From: an uncultured Porphyromonadaceae bacterium
GTDB lineage: Bacteria > Bacteroidota > Bacteroidia > Bacteroidales > Muribaculaceae
Assembly (NCBI GenBank): GCA_947175265.1
Contig: CAMWMD010000011.1
Span: 1 to 64,000 of the forward strand
Length of the DNA: 64,000 nucleotides
Reading direction: 5' to 3'
Of the stretch, positions 27,744-37,521 are shown piece by piece (positions within the stretch are counted from its first letter, which is position 1; every line of letters starts with the position of its first letter). Under the pieces are notes generated by a model that was not told where the DNA came from, searched no databases, and was given only the letters and a program-made list of their open reading frames with translations. The translations under genes were made by a program, and so were the position numbers.

Positions 27744-29870
27744 ATGATCAAGCTGCGGTGTGTAGTTGAGCATATCACTTACCAGAATCCGGAGAACGGA
27801 TGGTCGGTGATGAAAGTCAATGTCAAGGGATATAAGGATCTCGTGACGTTGACCGGATCGCTGTTGGATGTTCCTGTTGGCAGTGTCCTTCTTTGTGAGG
27901 GAAACTGGAAGGTGGATGCACGATACGGCCAGCAGTTTATCGTCGAGTCGTGGCAGGAGGTGATGCCGGCTACAATCTATGGGATTGAGAAGTATCTCGG
28001 AAGCGGACTTGTCAAGGGGATCGGTCCCGTTTATGCCAAGGCAATAGTAGGAAAATTCGGACTGGAGACTCTCGATGTAATTGAAAATGACATTGAGCGG
28101 CTTCTTGAAGTGCCCCGTCTCGGCAAAAAGAGGATGGAAAAGATTCGGGAAAGCTGGGAGAAACAGAAGGACATCAAGGAGGTGATGGTATTCCTTCAAG
28201 GATATGGAGTGAGCACCGCATACGCCGCTAAGATATATCGCCAATACAACAAGGAGGCTATCAAGACAGTACAGGATAATCCTTATCAGCTTGCCGATGA
28301 CATCTGGGGGATTGGTTTCAAGACGGCAGACGGAATTGCCTCAAAGATGGGTTATGGGAACAATGATCCCCGTAGATGCAGGAGCGGAATACTCTACACA
28401 CTCAATCAGCTTGCAGAGGATGGCCACGTATATGCCGAACCTGAGCAGCTTATAGCTTCTGCCAAGGAATTGCTTCAGGCTGATGAAGAGCCAATCCGTA
28501 AGGCTATGGCAGACATGATAGAGGCCAAAGACCTGATTCAGGATAATGAGGTAATTTATCTACCACCGTTCTACTATGCCGAAAGCGGGTCTGCCAGACG
28601 GCTGACTTCCCTTTTTACAAATGATACAGCTGAAACCGTGGCTGCCGAACCTGAGACGGCATACGGTATTCCGAAATCGGGGATTATTTATGACGAAGTG
28701 CAGCAGGCTGCTATCAATAAGGCAATGGAGTCGAAGATCATGGTGCTCACCGGAGGACCAGGAACAGGAAAGACCACAACCACGCAGGGAATAATAGAGG
28801 CGCACAAGTCGAGAGGCAAGCGGATTCTTCTTGCCGCTCCGACCGGACGTGCCGCCAAGCGAATGACCGAGGCAACCGGAATGGAAGCCAAGACCATCCA
28901 CCGCCTCCTGGAATATAACCCGATGGACGGATACAAGATTAATGACGAGAATCCTTTGGAGGGTGACGTCCTGATAGTCGATGAGTGCTCGATGATAGAC
29001 ATCATGCTCTTTTACAACCTGATGAAGGCTATTCCTGTAAATATGCGTATGATACTTGTGGGTGACATAGACCAGTTGCCGAGTGTCGGAGCCGGAAACG
29101 TGCTCCGTGATATCATAGACTCCCGTCAGATACCTGTCGTGAGATTGACACGTATATTCCGTCAGGCACAGTCGAGCCGAATCGTGATGAACGCCCATGC
29201 CATCAATGCCGGACAATTCCCGAATATCAGCAACGGCAAACATACGGATTTCTTCTTTATCAAGGCCGAAGATGCGGATGCGATACCCGGTCTTATAGTG
29301 AGCCTCGTGCGCGACAGACTGTCAAAGGCTTACGGTTACAAACCGAAGGAGATTCAGGTATTGACACCTATGCAGCGTGGCAATACCGGTGCCGGTAATC
29401 TCAATGTAGAGTTGCAGAAAGCCCTCAATCCATCAGGAACCTCATTGTCGCGAGGAGGCTATACATTCCGCCAAGGCGACAAGGTGATGCAGATCCGCAA
29501 CAACTACGACAAGAACGTTTTCAACGGAGACATCGGATATATCAGTGCGGTAGATGCCGTGGAGCGTACCGTTTCCGTTAAATATGACGGGAGAGTTGTG
29601 GAATACGACGTGTCCGAACTTGACGAAATCACCCTCGCTTACGCCATAACCATCCACAAGAGCCAAGGCTCGGAGTTCCCGGTAGTAGTCATGCCAATTA
29701 CGATGAAGCATTACGTCATGCTCCAGCGTAACCTTATATACACCGGAATCACCCGCGCCAAGAAAATATGCGTACTGGTAGGCACTACAAAAGCTCTCGC
29801 ATACGCCATCCACAATCAAACCGTCTCAAAGCGTAACACCAAGCTAAAGGAACGGCTAAATGAGATATAG
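27744..29870 (+). CDS. recD2: ATP-dependent RecD2-like helicase
   Basis: VLTGGPGTGKTTTTQGII, LIVDECSMIDIMLFYNLM, LVGDIDQLPSVGAGNVLRDII, LAYAITIHKSQGSEFPVVVMP. Confidence 0.9.
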   Translation: MIKLRCVVEHITYQNPENGWSVMKVNVKGYKDLVTLTGSLLDVPVGSVLLCEGNWKVDARYGQQFIVESWQEVMPATIYGIEKYLGSGLVKGIGPVYAKAIVGKFGLETLDVIENDIERLLEVPRLGKKRMEKIRESWEKQKDIKEVMVFLQGYGVSTAYAAKIYRQYNKEAIKTVQDNPYQLADDIWGIGFKTADGIASKMGYGNNDPRRCRSGILYTLNQLAEDGHVYAEPEQLIASAKELLQADEEPIRKAMADMIEAKDLIQDNEVIYLPPFYYAESGSARRLTSLFTNDTAETVAAEPETAYGIPKSGIIYDEVQQAAINKAMESKIMVLTGGPGTGKTTTTQGIIEAHKSRGKRILLAAPTGRAAKRMTEATGMEAKTIHRLLEYNPMDGYKINDENPLEGDVLIVDECSMIDIMLFYNLMKAIPVNMRMILVGDIDQLPSVGAGNVLRDIIDSRQIPVVRLTRIFRQAQSSRIVMNAHAINAGQFPNISNGKHTDFFFIKAEDADAIPGLIVSLVRDRLSKAYGYKPKEIQVLTPMQRGNTGAGNLNVELQKALNPSGTSLSRGGYTFRQGDKVMQIRNNYDKNVFNGDIGYISAVDAVERTVSVKYDGRVVEYDVSELDEITLAYAITIHKSQGSEFPVVVMPITMKHYVMLQRNLIYTGITRAKKICVLVGTTKALAYAIHNQTVSKRNTKLKERLNEI

Positions 29871-29915
29871 AAAAATTAATATAGCGTATGCAGTATTTGA
29901 AAATATACAGAAATT

Positions 29916-30242
29916 ATGAATAAGGCAATATTGAAGCCATTTGAAGAGATCCTGTTTCTCGAAGGGATGATGTACCTTAAGGGATTTCTTGAAGGAGCAA
30001 AATTTACGAAAACAGAAGAACTGGTCAAACGTTTTCCCGAAGACTTCCGACTCATCAATTCAGGTAAAGATGAGAAAGATAGGGATTATGTATTGCTCGC
30101 ATACGGTAATTTCAGATATACGGTTATATACAGCAAATACCATAGAAGACTAATAATCAGCAATGATATCTTATTTCTCAATCCAAACTCCTGCAAATTG
30201 GAGGAAGTGGTCATATCGAGACATTTATTGAATAATTATTGA
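29916..30242 (+). CDS. Hypothetical protein
   Basis: 108-aa ORF, no motif recognised. Confidence 0.5.
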   Translation: MNKAILKPFEEILFLEGMMYLKGFLEGAKFTKTEELVKRFPEDFRLINSGKDEKDRDYVLLAYGNFRYTVIYSKYHRRLIISNDILFLNPNSCKLEEVVISRHLLNNY

Positions 30243-30261
30243 AATAACAATACTGTAAATT

Positions 30262-31617
30262 ATGAAAAGAGTAAGTTTTAGAATTATACTTCCCTTGATG
30301 TTGATTATGACGTGTGTATCCAATATGTTTGCCCTTTCAGGAAGGTGGCGCGGGGATATTGCCGTTGGTCCGGCCAAAGTGCCGTTGGTATTCAACTTCA
30401 AAGTGAATGATGCGGGTGTAACCGAAGTAACCTTGGATTCACCACAGCAAAATGTCAAGGATCTCCCTGCTGTGGTTAAATATTGTGAAGGTGACAGTGT
30501 AGCGGTTGAATGCAAGATGATAGGTGCCGCTTATTCGGGTAAGGTAATTGGAAACGAAATAAAAGGAACCTTCTCTCAACGAGGGTTTAATCTTCCGCTT
30601 ACCCTTTCTCAAGAGATACCTTTGTCAGAGAGACGACCGCAGACTCCCGTACCTCCATTCCCATACGAGGTAAAAGATACTGTCTTTACCTCTTCCGACG
30701 GCACAATTCTCGCCGGAACACTTACCATTCCTGCCAATTCCATTGGTAAAAAACCTACCATCGTGGTGATGGTTACGGGTAGTGGACCGCAAAACCGAGA
30801 CGAAGAAATCTTTGAACACCGTCCATTTGCTGTAATTGCTGACTATCTTGCAAGAAATGGAATTGCATCTTTCCGTTATGATGACCGTGGTATTGCTTCA
30901 TCGAAAGGAGATTTTGCGAAAGCTACCATTAATACATTTAAATGCGATGCAGAAAGCGCCTTGAATTTTGTAAAGACTTTTCCAGAGTTTGGGAAAGCCG
31001 GAATTCTCGGACATTCTGAAGGAGGTACTCTCGCCTCTCTGATAGCTTCAGATGGTAAACCCGATTTTATTGTTTCACTTGCAGGAATGGTTATATCCGC
31101 TAAAGAAACCCTGATAGCTCAGAATATGCATACACTTGATCAATGGGGAATCACAGGAGAGCAGAAAGATGCATCTTTAAAGCTTATTGAAATATTATTT
31201 GATACTATCATAGTTCAATACAACCAAGGTATCTCCACTCCTATTGATCTTGACCGGCTATGCAAAGATAATTCCATAGAAGTACCTGCATTTGTGCTTG
31301 AATCTATGAAACGTAACAACGCAATGCGTACAGGATATTTTGACAGTCTTGTAAGTCTTGATCCAACCGACGCTCTGAAAAAAATAAAATGCCCCGTATT
31401 GGCTATTAACGGAAGCATTGATACACAAGTTGATGCTGAGAAGAATCTTGCCGCTTTCAAACAGTATGTTCCTACTGCACAAATCAAAAGAATGGAGGGA
31501 CTTAATCACCTGATGCAGCATGCCAATACAGGGGAAACAACAGAATATGCTGAAATAAAAGAAACTATTTCACCGGAAGTTCTTCAGATTATATCAGATT
31601 TTATAACAAAACAATAA
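30262..31617 (+). CDS. Alpha/beta hydrolase, exported
   Basis: VVMVTGSGPQNRDEEIFEHRPFAVIADYLARNGIASFRYDDRGIASSKGDF; GHSEGGTLASLIA nucleophile elbow. Confidence 0.85.
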   Translation: MKRVSFRIILPLMLIMTCVSNMFALSGRWRGDIAVGPAKVPLVFNFKVNDAGVTEVTLDSPQQNVKDLPAVVKYCEGDSVAVECKMIGAAYSGKVIGNEIKGTFSQRGFNLPLTLSQEIPLSERRPQTPVPPFPYEVKDTVFTSSDGTILAGTLTIPANSIGKKPTIVVMVTGSGPQNRDEEIFEHRPFAVIADYLARNGIASFRYDDRGIASSKGDFAKATINTFKCDAESALNFVKTFPEFGKAGILGHSEGGTLASLIASDGKPDFIVSLAGMVISAKETLIAQNMHTLDQWGITGEQKDASLKLIEILFDTIIVQYNQGISTPIDLDRLCKDNSIEVPAFVLESMKRNNAMRTGYFDSLVSLDPTDALKKIKCPVLAINGSIDTQVDAEKNLAAFKQYVPTAQIKRMEGLNHLMQHANTGETTEYAEIKETISPEVLQIISDFITKQ

Positions 31618-31742
31618 TATATTTATAGATATAGAACTTAACGATAAGACAGAGCTTTTCCCTCTGCGCAGCTGAGGTTTCTCTTATATCTGAATCCTGG
31701 TATTCAGGCCTGGAAGTTTGCTATTCCCTTCTGATATGCTCC

Positions 31743-31889
31743 ATGAGTATGTATAAAGCCATCCCTGTCAGAAGTTTGAAAAATCGGATAGGACATTTTA
31801 CATTATATCTGAGTGTTTCCGTTTTGATATACCTGCTAATCATTTTCGGACTTCGTCACTTTTATGACGTTAAAAACAGCCATATCTGA
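31743..31889 (+). CDS. Possible small membrane protein, 48 aa
   Basis: MSMYKAIPVRSLKNRIGHFTLYLSVSVLIYLLIIFGLRHFYDVKNSHI*, one hydrophobic helix; not in ORF track. Confidence 0.3.
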   Translation: MSMYKAIPVRSLKNRIGHFTLYLSVSVLIYLLIIFGLRHFYDVKNSHI

Positions 31890-31945
31890 TTTTCAGCAAT
31901 ATGCAATTATTTAAGGGTGATTTAGGGTGACGCAAGGAGATTTTT

Positions 31946-33499
31946 TTGTATCTTAGCGGTATGTTTGTCCGCAAGAAAAGAAATCGTTCCGGCAGCACAA
32001 GTGTCGTGGTCGTAGACAAGCACGGTGGCAAGTTCAAGGAGCTTCATACCGTGGGCATAGGCCATGAGGGATCTGAGATTGAGCAACTATGTATTCAGGG
32101 ACGCCTATGGATCAAGAAGCACCTAGGCATACAAGAGATCGACTTTGATGAAGCTGATTTAAAGGAAATGGAACGCAGAAACTCCGAGCAAGTACTCGAT
32201 AATATCGACAGCATATTGCTGAATGGAGCAAAACTGATTCTGGACAAGGTGTTCGATTCAGTTGGTTTTGACCGGGTTGGAGATGAGGTTTTACGTCATC
32301 TGGTTATATCAAGGTTATGTGAGCCTATGAGTAAGATGGCAACCGCCGATTATCTGAAGACCCACTTTGACGAGGATGTCAATCTCAGCAAGATCTATCG
32401 CTATATGGATAAGCTCTACAATACACAGCAGGAGACTATACAGCGCATCAGTGTGGAGCATACGTTCTCCGTATTGGGAGGAAGAGTGGAGATGCTGTTT
32501 TATGATGTGACATCATTATACTTTGAGAGTTTTCGGGAAGATGACCTTCGCTCTCCGGGACTCTCCAAAGACGGCAAGACAGCCGAGACTCAGATTATAC
32601 TGGGACTTCTTGTCTGTGAGAACGGCTATCCTCTTTCATACTCTATATTCAATGGTGCGCGATATGAAAGCTATACCATGATTCCGGCCATAGATGATTT
32701 CAAGCAACGGTTCGGTCTTGATGACTTCATTGTAGCCGCAGATTCAGGCTTCATGATAAAACGTAATATAGGAATGCTTAGTTCCGGAGGATATCAGTTC
32801 ATAGTCGGTGGAAGAATAAAGAAAGAGGCGAAAGATGTTGAGCAATGGATAAAGACAATCCCCCATGAAGATGGACAGTACCATGAGAAGAAACTTGAGA
32901 ACGGGTATCGTCTCATTGTAACATACAGTTCCAAACGTGCAGCCAAAGATACCTATAACCGCAACAAGGGTGTTGAGAGACTGCGTAAAGCCTATGCTTG
33001 CGGCAAAATCACCAAGGATAAGATTAACAGACGGGGATACAGCAAGTTTCTTAAACTTGACAACGACGTAAATGTCAGCATCAGCGAGGATAAAATCAAG
33101 GAGGATGACGTATGGGACGGCCTGAAGGGATATGTCACCAACACTGCACTGCCTCCGGCGGAGGTCGTTACCCAATATCGCGGTCTTAGGGTTGTGGAGA
33201 AAGCCTTCAGGATATCAAAGGGTTCGCTGGAAACGCGGCCGATTTTCCACTTTACAGAGAAACGCATCGAGGCTCATGTCTGCCTCTGTTTTGTAGCCTA
33301 CAAATTGTATAAGGAACTCGAAAGGATAATCAATTTCCTTGGGATGGGGATGAGTGTCGACAAGATAATCAAGATAGCGAAGACAATCACCACCATCAGA
33401 CTTAGACTCCCACTTAACAATGAAACGGTCACACGAACAATGATGCTGACCCCGGAACATCGGTCACTGACGCCCCTGTTTGAATACCTTGGCGTTTAG
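31946..33499 (+). mobile_element. IS1634-family-like transposase
   Basis: FYDVTSLYFESF...KDGKTAETQIILGLLVCENGYPLSYSIFNGARYE; FIVAADSGFM; YRGLRVVEKAFRISKGSLETRPIFHFTEKRIEAHVCLCFVAYKL. Confidence 0.85.
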
Positions 33500-33509
33500 G
33501 GTGACGCAA

Positions 33510-33909
33510 TGACGAAGTCAGGTGCCCCTATGGCGTGCCTTTAAGTCATGTTTTCCATAATGGCAAATTATATTTTCATTCAGCGCTTACCGGTCACAAG
33601 CTGGACATAATCCGTCAAAATGATAAAGTGAGTTTTACGGTCATAGCGAAAGATGAAATTCATCCTGAAAGATATACAACATATTTTATGAGTGTAATTG
33701 CTTTTGGGAAAATAAGGATTGTTGAAAATGATGCCGAGAAAAGATATATTCTGGATATTTTAGGACGTAGGTGTAACGCTGAAGATGAGGAAGCTCTCTC
33801 TGCTGAATTAAAGAGAGGCTTTGCAAGATGTTTAGCCCTTGAAATGACCATAGAAAATTTAGTGGGAAAACAGGCAATCGAACTGGTTGGAGATTACCCG
33901 TTTTCCTGA
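33510..33909 (+). pseudogene. 5'-truncated pyridoxamine 5'-phosphate oxidase / Nim-like flavin protein
   Basis: In-frame sequence continues upstream of the GTG as VRCPYGVPLSHVFHNGKLYFHSALTGHKLDIIRQNDKVSFTV with no start region, abutting the IS. Confidence 0.65.
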
Positions 33910-34087
33910 GCCGGTTATTATTAATAGGAAAGAGTCGATTTTGAAGACATCACACTATACTACAATATAGAATCTGAGGATGATCCTCAAAAAACTCATG
34001 GACTACGTTACATAACCAGATAGTGCCCTGAAAAGATGGGCAGTTGATAACCTTATACCATCCGCCGTCTTCGTCATGGGTATTGAG

Positions 34088-34291
34088 TTAGAGAGTGAAG
34101 CAATCTTCGTCCATATCCCACTCCGACTCGCTTATTGAAACCGTTACATTCCGCCCATCGGCAGAAAGGGCATCAAGCATCTTATCAGCACCCTCAACCA
34201 TTTCCAGATCTTCATGAGGCCCCATGTACTGGGGAAAAACGACATACCATCTGCCGTCCTCATAACATTCAAATTCGAATTCAGTGTTCAT
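34088..34291 (-). CDS. Hypothetical protein
   Basis: 67-aa acidic ORF. Confidence 0.4.
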   Translation of the reverse strand: MNTEFEFECYEDGRWYVVFPQYMGPHEDLEMVEGADKMLDALSADGRNVTVSISESEWDMDEDCFTL

Positions 34292-34477
34292 AATTATAAT
34301 ATAACAACTTTATTTGCCTTCAAACTAATATACCTAAGAGTAGGGAAAGGTAAACACTAATATGTCTGTCATTCCGTCCATAATGGTATGTAGTTGGAGG
34401 AAGATATTGATTATGTGATGAAAATTCTTTAATTTTGTTTCTTAAAAAATTACGTTCAAGCAAAAACTAATGCCTAT

Positions 34478-34747
34478 ATGGGAATGATTGAAATCGGACC
34501 ACAAGACGAATTAAAAAAACTGTACCACAAACCGGCTAATAGAAAAATAAAACTCTGTTCTATTATCGCCATATCTATTACATTAGCCCTTTTAATTGCT
34601 ATATTGATTTGGATGAATCAGTTATCAAATTTATACTTGTCAATTCTTAAAGGCTTTGTAGGACTATTCGCAATTATTTTTGTGGTCTTATATGGTGTTC
34701 TTGAATATCGGGTAAATCGAGAATTTATCGACGAAAGGGGAAGGTGA
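34478..34747 (+). CDS. Small membrane protein
   Basis: Two hydrophobic segments. Confidence 0.5.
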   Translation: MGMIEIGPQDELKKLYHKPANRKIKLCSIIAISITLALLIAILIWMNQLSNLYLSILKGFVGLFAIIFVVLYGVLEYRVNREFIDERGR

Positions 34748-34926
34748 AACCTTTGATAAGTCTTTTCATTTCCTGTTAAGCCCTTTATTTTATGATAAGG
34801 CTTTGAAACGTGAAGAGATATACTTCAAAACGTATGATTTTCGCCATATCTTGTTTTGAAAAGCGAGACAGACTATGTTGAATTTGAAGTAATATAGATG
34901 CATTAATAAAAATTGTAAAAGATATT

Positions 34927-35526
34927 ATGAATAAAGAAATCAGAATAGACGTAACCAAACAGACAGAGGAGGAACTGGCTCTTGCCAATGAGCACGCTCA
35001 ACTCATCTTCCGATTCAACAATACAATGCCAGGAACGGCAGAATATGATGAACTTATGCGTGAGATTTTCCCGACTATGGGTAATAATAGCCGTGTCGAG
35101 TCACCATTAACTGCTATAAGGCCTCACATGGTGAGGATAGGAAAGAATGTGGTTGTGATGCCAGGATGTCTAATGATGTCTGCAGGAGGAATCACAATAG
35201 ACGATGGTGTGATGATTGCCGCTAATGTCCAGTTAATCTCCAACAATCATGACTTTTACGAGCGCCAGATCATAACTTGCAGGCCTGTCCATATCGGCAA
35301 AAACGCTTGGATTGGTGCCGGAGCCACTATACTTCCAGGTGTGACGGTGGGAGATAATGCAGTTGTCGGCGCTGGGAGCGTGGTCACTAAGGATGTGGCT
35401 CCTGATACTATTGTAGCAGGCAATCCCGCAAAGTTGATAAAGACTATACCTCCTAAATCAGAATGCGCTGTTAGAATAGAAGAAGATGAAATATCTCAAC
35501 TTGGTCTCGACAGTTGCAGCGATTGA
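34927..35526 (+). CDS. Sugar O-acetyltransferase (left-handed beta helix)
   Basis: NAWIGAGATILPGVTVGDNAVVGAGSVVTKDVAPDTIVAGNPAKLIK hexapeptide repeats. Confidence 0.9.
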   Translation: MNKEIRIDVTKQTEEELALANEHAQLIFRFNNTMPGTAEYDELMREIFPTMGNNSRVESPLTAIRPHMVRIGKNVVVMPGCLMMSAGGITIDDGVMIAANVQLISNNHDFYERQIITCRPVHIGKNAWIGAGATILPGVTVGDNAVVGAGSVVTKDVAPDTIVAGNPAKLIKTIPPKSECAVRIEEDEISQLGLDSCSD

Positions 35527-35549
35527 TACACTGAATTGAAAAGGTTCCG

Positions 35550-35613
35550 GGTAGTGTTTCACAGAGTGTGTCTGAGGCAGACTGTCCTCAGACACACTCT
35601 GTGAAACACTACC
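35550..35613. terminator. 28-bp perfect inverted repeat, bidirectional terminator candidate
   Basis: ggtagtgtttcacagagtgtgtctgagg (35550-35577) / cctcagacacactctgtgaaacactacc (35586-35613), between convergent genes. Confidence 0.8.
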
Positions 35614-35644
35614 GAAGGATAAATTCTTAACTGCCAATAATTCC

Positions 35645-36217
35645 TTATTTCTCTTCCTCTTCAATTTCAGATGCGATTTCTTCCGTTGTTTCATCCAACT
35701 TACGATTGAGCCAGACAATAACAACCGCTGTAACTAAAAGGACAATTCCGCACATTATCCAAGCAATCGTAAGATTTACTCCAGTTAAGTCGAAAGGTTT
35801 TAGAATCTCAAAGAACAAACAAAAAATCCATATCAAAGCCAACGGGGCCATAACCATATTTTGAATTTTTCTTTGTCTTTTCTGTTTAAGAAGTTTCTTT
35901 CTTATTGAAATAAGGGAATGACCCGCTATTTCCTTTAAAGGAATACGCATGGTTTTGAAGTCTATTATGATATCTATGATACTTGCGATCATGAAGATTC
36001 CGGGAAACCATAGGCTTATTCCCTTTGCAGCGCAAAATGAAGCAATCAGGAGAATAAGTATGGGATTGATGATGACTTCCGCCCATACAATGCGGTTTAA
36101 GGAGGATATCTTTTGAGAAACCACTTTCTTCAGAAGATGCTGGTTAGCAATTCTGCTGTCGGAAAGAGATTGCTTGAGAAGTTCCATCTGATTCTGCATT
36201 TTTTTCAACTCATCCAT
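35645..36217 (-). CDS. Membrane protein, possible anti-sigma partner
   Basis: Four hydrophobic helices; directly downstream of a sigma factor gene. Confidence 0.45.
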   Translation of the reverse strand: MDELKKMQNQMELLKQSLSDSRIANQHLLKKVVSQKISSLNRIVWAEVIINPILILLIASFCAAKGISLWFPGIFMIASIIDIIIDFKTMRIPLKEIAGHSLISIRKKLLKQKRQRKIQNMVMAPLALIWIFCLFFEILKPFDLTGVNLTIAWIMCGIVLLVTAVVIVWLNRKLDETTEEIASEIEEEEK

Positions 36218-36220
36218 ATA

Positions 36221-36700
36221 TTATTTGTTTTTAGATTTCGATTTAAGTTTTTCCTTTATTCTCACTAGCCTTACTCCGATAGTCTTGGCAGTCATTCCGA
36301 CAATATCCCCGATTTCATCGTAAGACATATTTTCAAGCCACAGAAGTACTATGGCTCTATCAACCACATCCAGACATTGGATTCTCTGATGCAAAAGACG
36401 AGACTGACTACCTATATCGGAACTGTCGTTGAAAAGTTCAACATGAATATCCAAAGGCTCAGTTTTGATCTGTTTCTTGCGTTTGTAAGAGAGGCATGTA
36501 TTTAGAGTAATCCGGTACACCCAGGAATTGAGGTTGCATTCCTTCCGGTAGGATTGCATGGAACGCCATATGTTGGTTAAGGATTCTTGAAAGAGATCAT
36601 CTGTCTGTTCCTTGAAATCTGAATACATATAACAGATTGAGTAGATAGTACTCTCATATTTTCTTACAAGCTCCTCGAACTCAGTGTCTGTATAGTTCAT
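36221..36700 (-). CDS. ECF-type RNA polymerase sigma factor
   Basis: DDLFQESLTNIWRSMQSYRKECNLNSWVYRITLNTCLSYKRKKQ; AIVLLWLENMSYDEIGDIVGMTAKTIGVRLVRIKEKL. Confidence 0.85.
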   Translation of the reverse strand: MNYTDTEFEELVRKYESTIYSICYMYSDFKEQTDDLFQESLTNIWRSMQSYRKECNLNSWVYRITLNTCLSYKRKKQIKTEPLDIHVELFNDSSDIGSQSRLLHQRIQCLDVVDRAIVLLWLENMSYDEIGDIVGMTAKTIGVRLVRIKEKLKSKSKNK

Positions 36701-37019
36701 ATAGGTGGAAATTTTTGTTAATAGCAGGTCTGAAATCCAGATCTTTGATTATAAGACGCACGAATATATTGAAAACTACATGATTTTTTGATTTTCTAGA
36801 AAATATTTTAAATTCCAACTTCGATTGTAGCTTTTTACTGCATCTTGGAGACATATATTAAGATAAAATCCTAAGATATTGGAAAGTCTTAGAGGACTTA
36901 TTCAAAAATAAGATAAGTAGTAAAAACAAAGATGATGATTAACATTTTTTTGCAATTTAATATCGTCGTTTTCTGCAAAAAATCGTCTTCTTAGGTAGAA
37001 GCATCAATATTGACGGAAA

Positions 37020-37520
37020 ATGTTTAAGAAGAACAAGCACGACATAATAAGCGAGACAATTGAGAAAAATCTCAATTACTATGTCCGTTTCGCCTATTAT
37101 AGGATAGGCAACCGTGAGGAAGCCGAAGATCTTGTATATGATGCCATACTCAAAATTCTGGCAAGAGATACCTCCAATATCAATACCGATGGTGTCAGAC
37201 TGTATCTTTTCCGTATCATTCATAATCTTTGCCTTGACAGGAAACGATCTGTGAAAAACGATATGATACTTATCGACAATGTTGAAATGGAGGATATAGA
37301 AGAAAATATTCTCGATCTTGAAGATGCCGACCGGATAAACGAATGTCTTGAAAAATTGCCGCTACGGGAGTCTGAGGTTATATGGATGAATGTCATTGAC
37401 AACCTTTCATTCGTTGATATAAGCGCAATTCTTTCAATCCCTCAGTCAACAGCCAAGTCCCGTTACAAGTCAGGAATGGAGAAACTGAGAAAACTGTTCT
37501 CTAACAAAAAAATGTCATAG
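37020..37520 (+). CDS. ECF-type RNA polymerase sigma factor
   Basis: REEAEDLVYDAILKIL...LYLFRIIHNLCLDRKR; SEVIWMNVIDNLSFVDISAILSIPQSTAKSRYKSGMEKL. Confidence 0.85.
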   Translation: MFKKNKHDIISETIEKNLNYYVRFAYYRIGNREEAEDLVYDAILKILARDTSNINTDGVRLYLFRIIHNLCLDRKRSVKNDMILIDNVEMEDIEENILDLEDADRINECLEKLPLRESEVIWMNVIDNLSFVDISAILSIPQSTAKSRYKSGMEKLRKLFSNKKMS

Positions 37521-37521
37521 C

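Noticed and set aside
31849-33519. Fixing IS ends at the 10-bp inverted match gacttcgtca/tgacgaagtc
   Set aside because: The left copy lies inside a small ORF, the match is short and no target duplication was found, so boundaries are left open.
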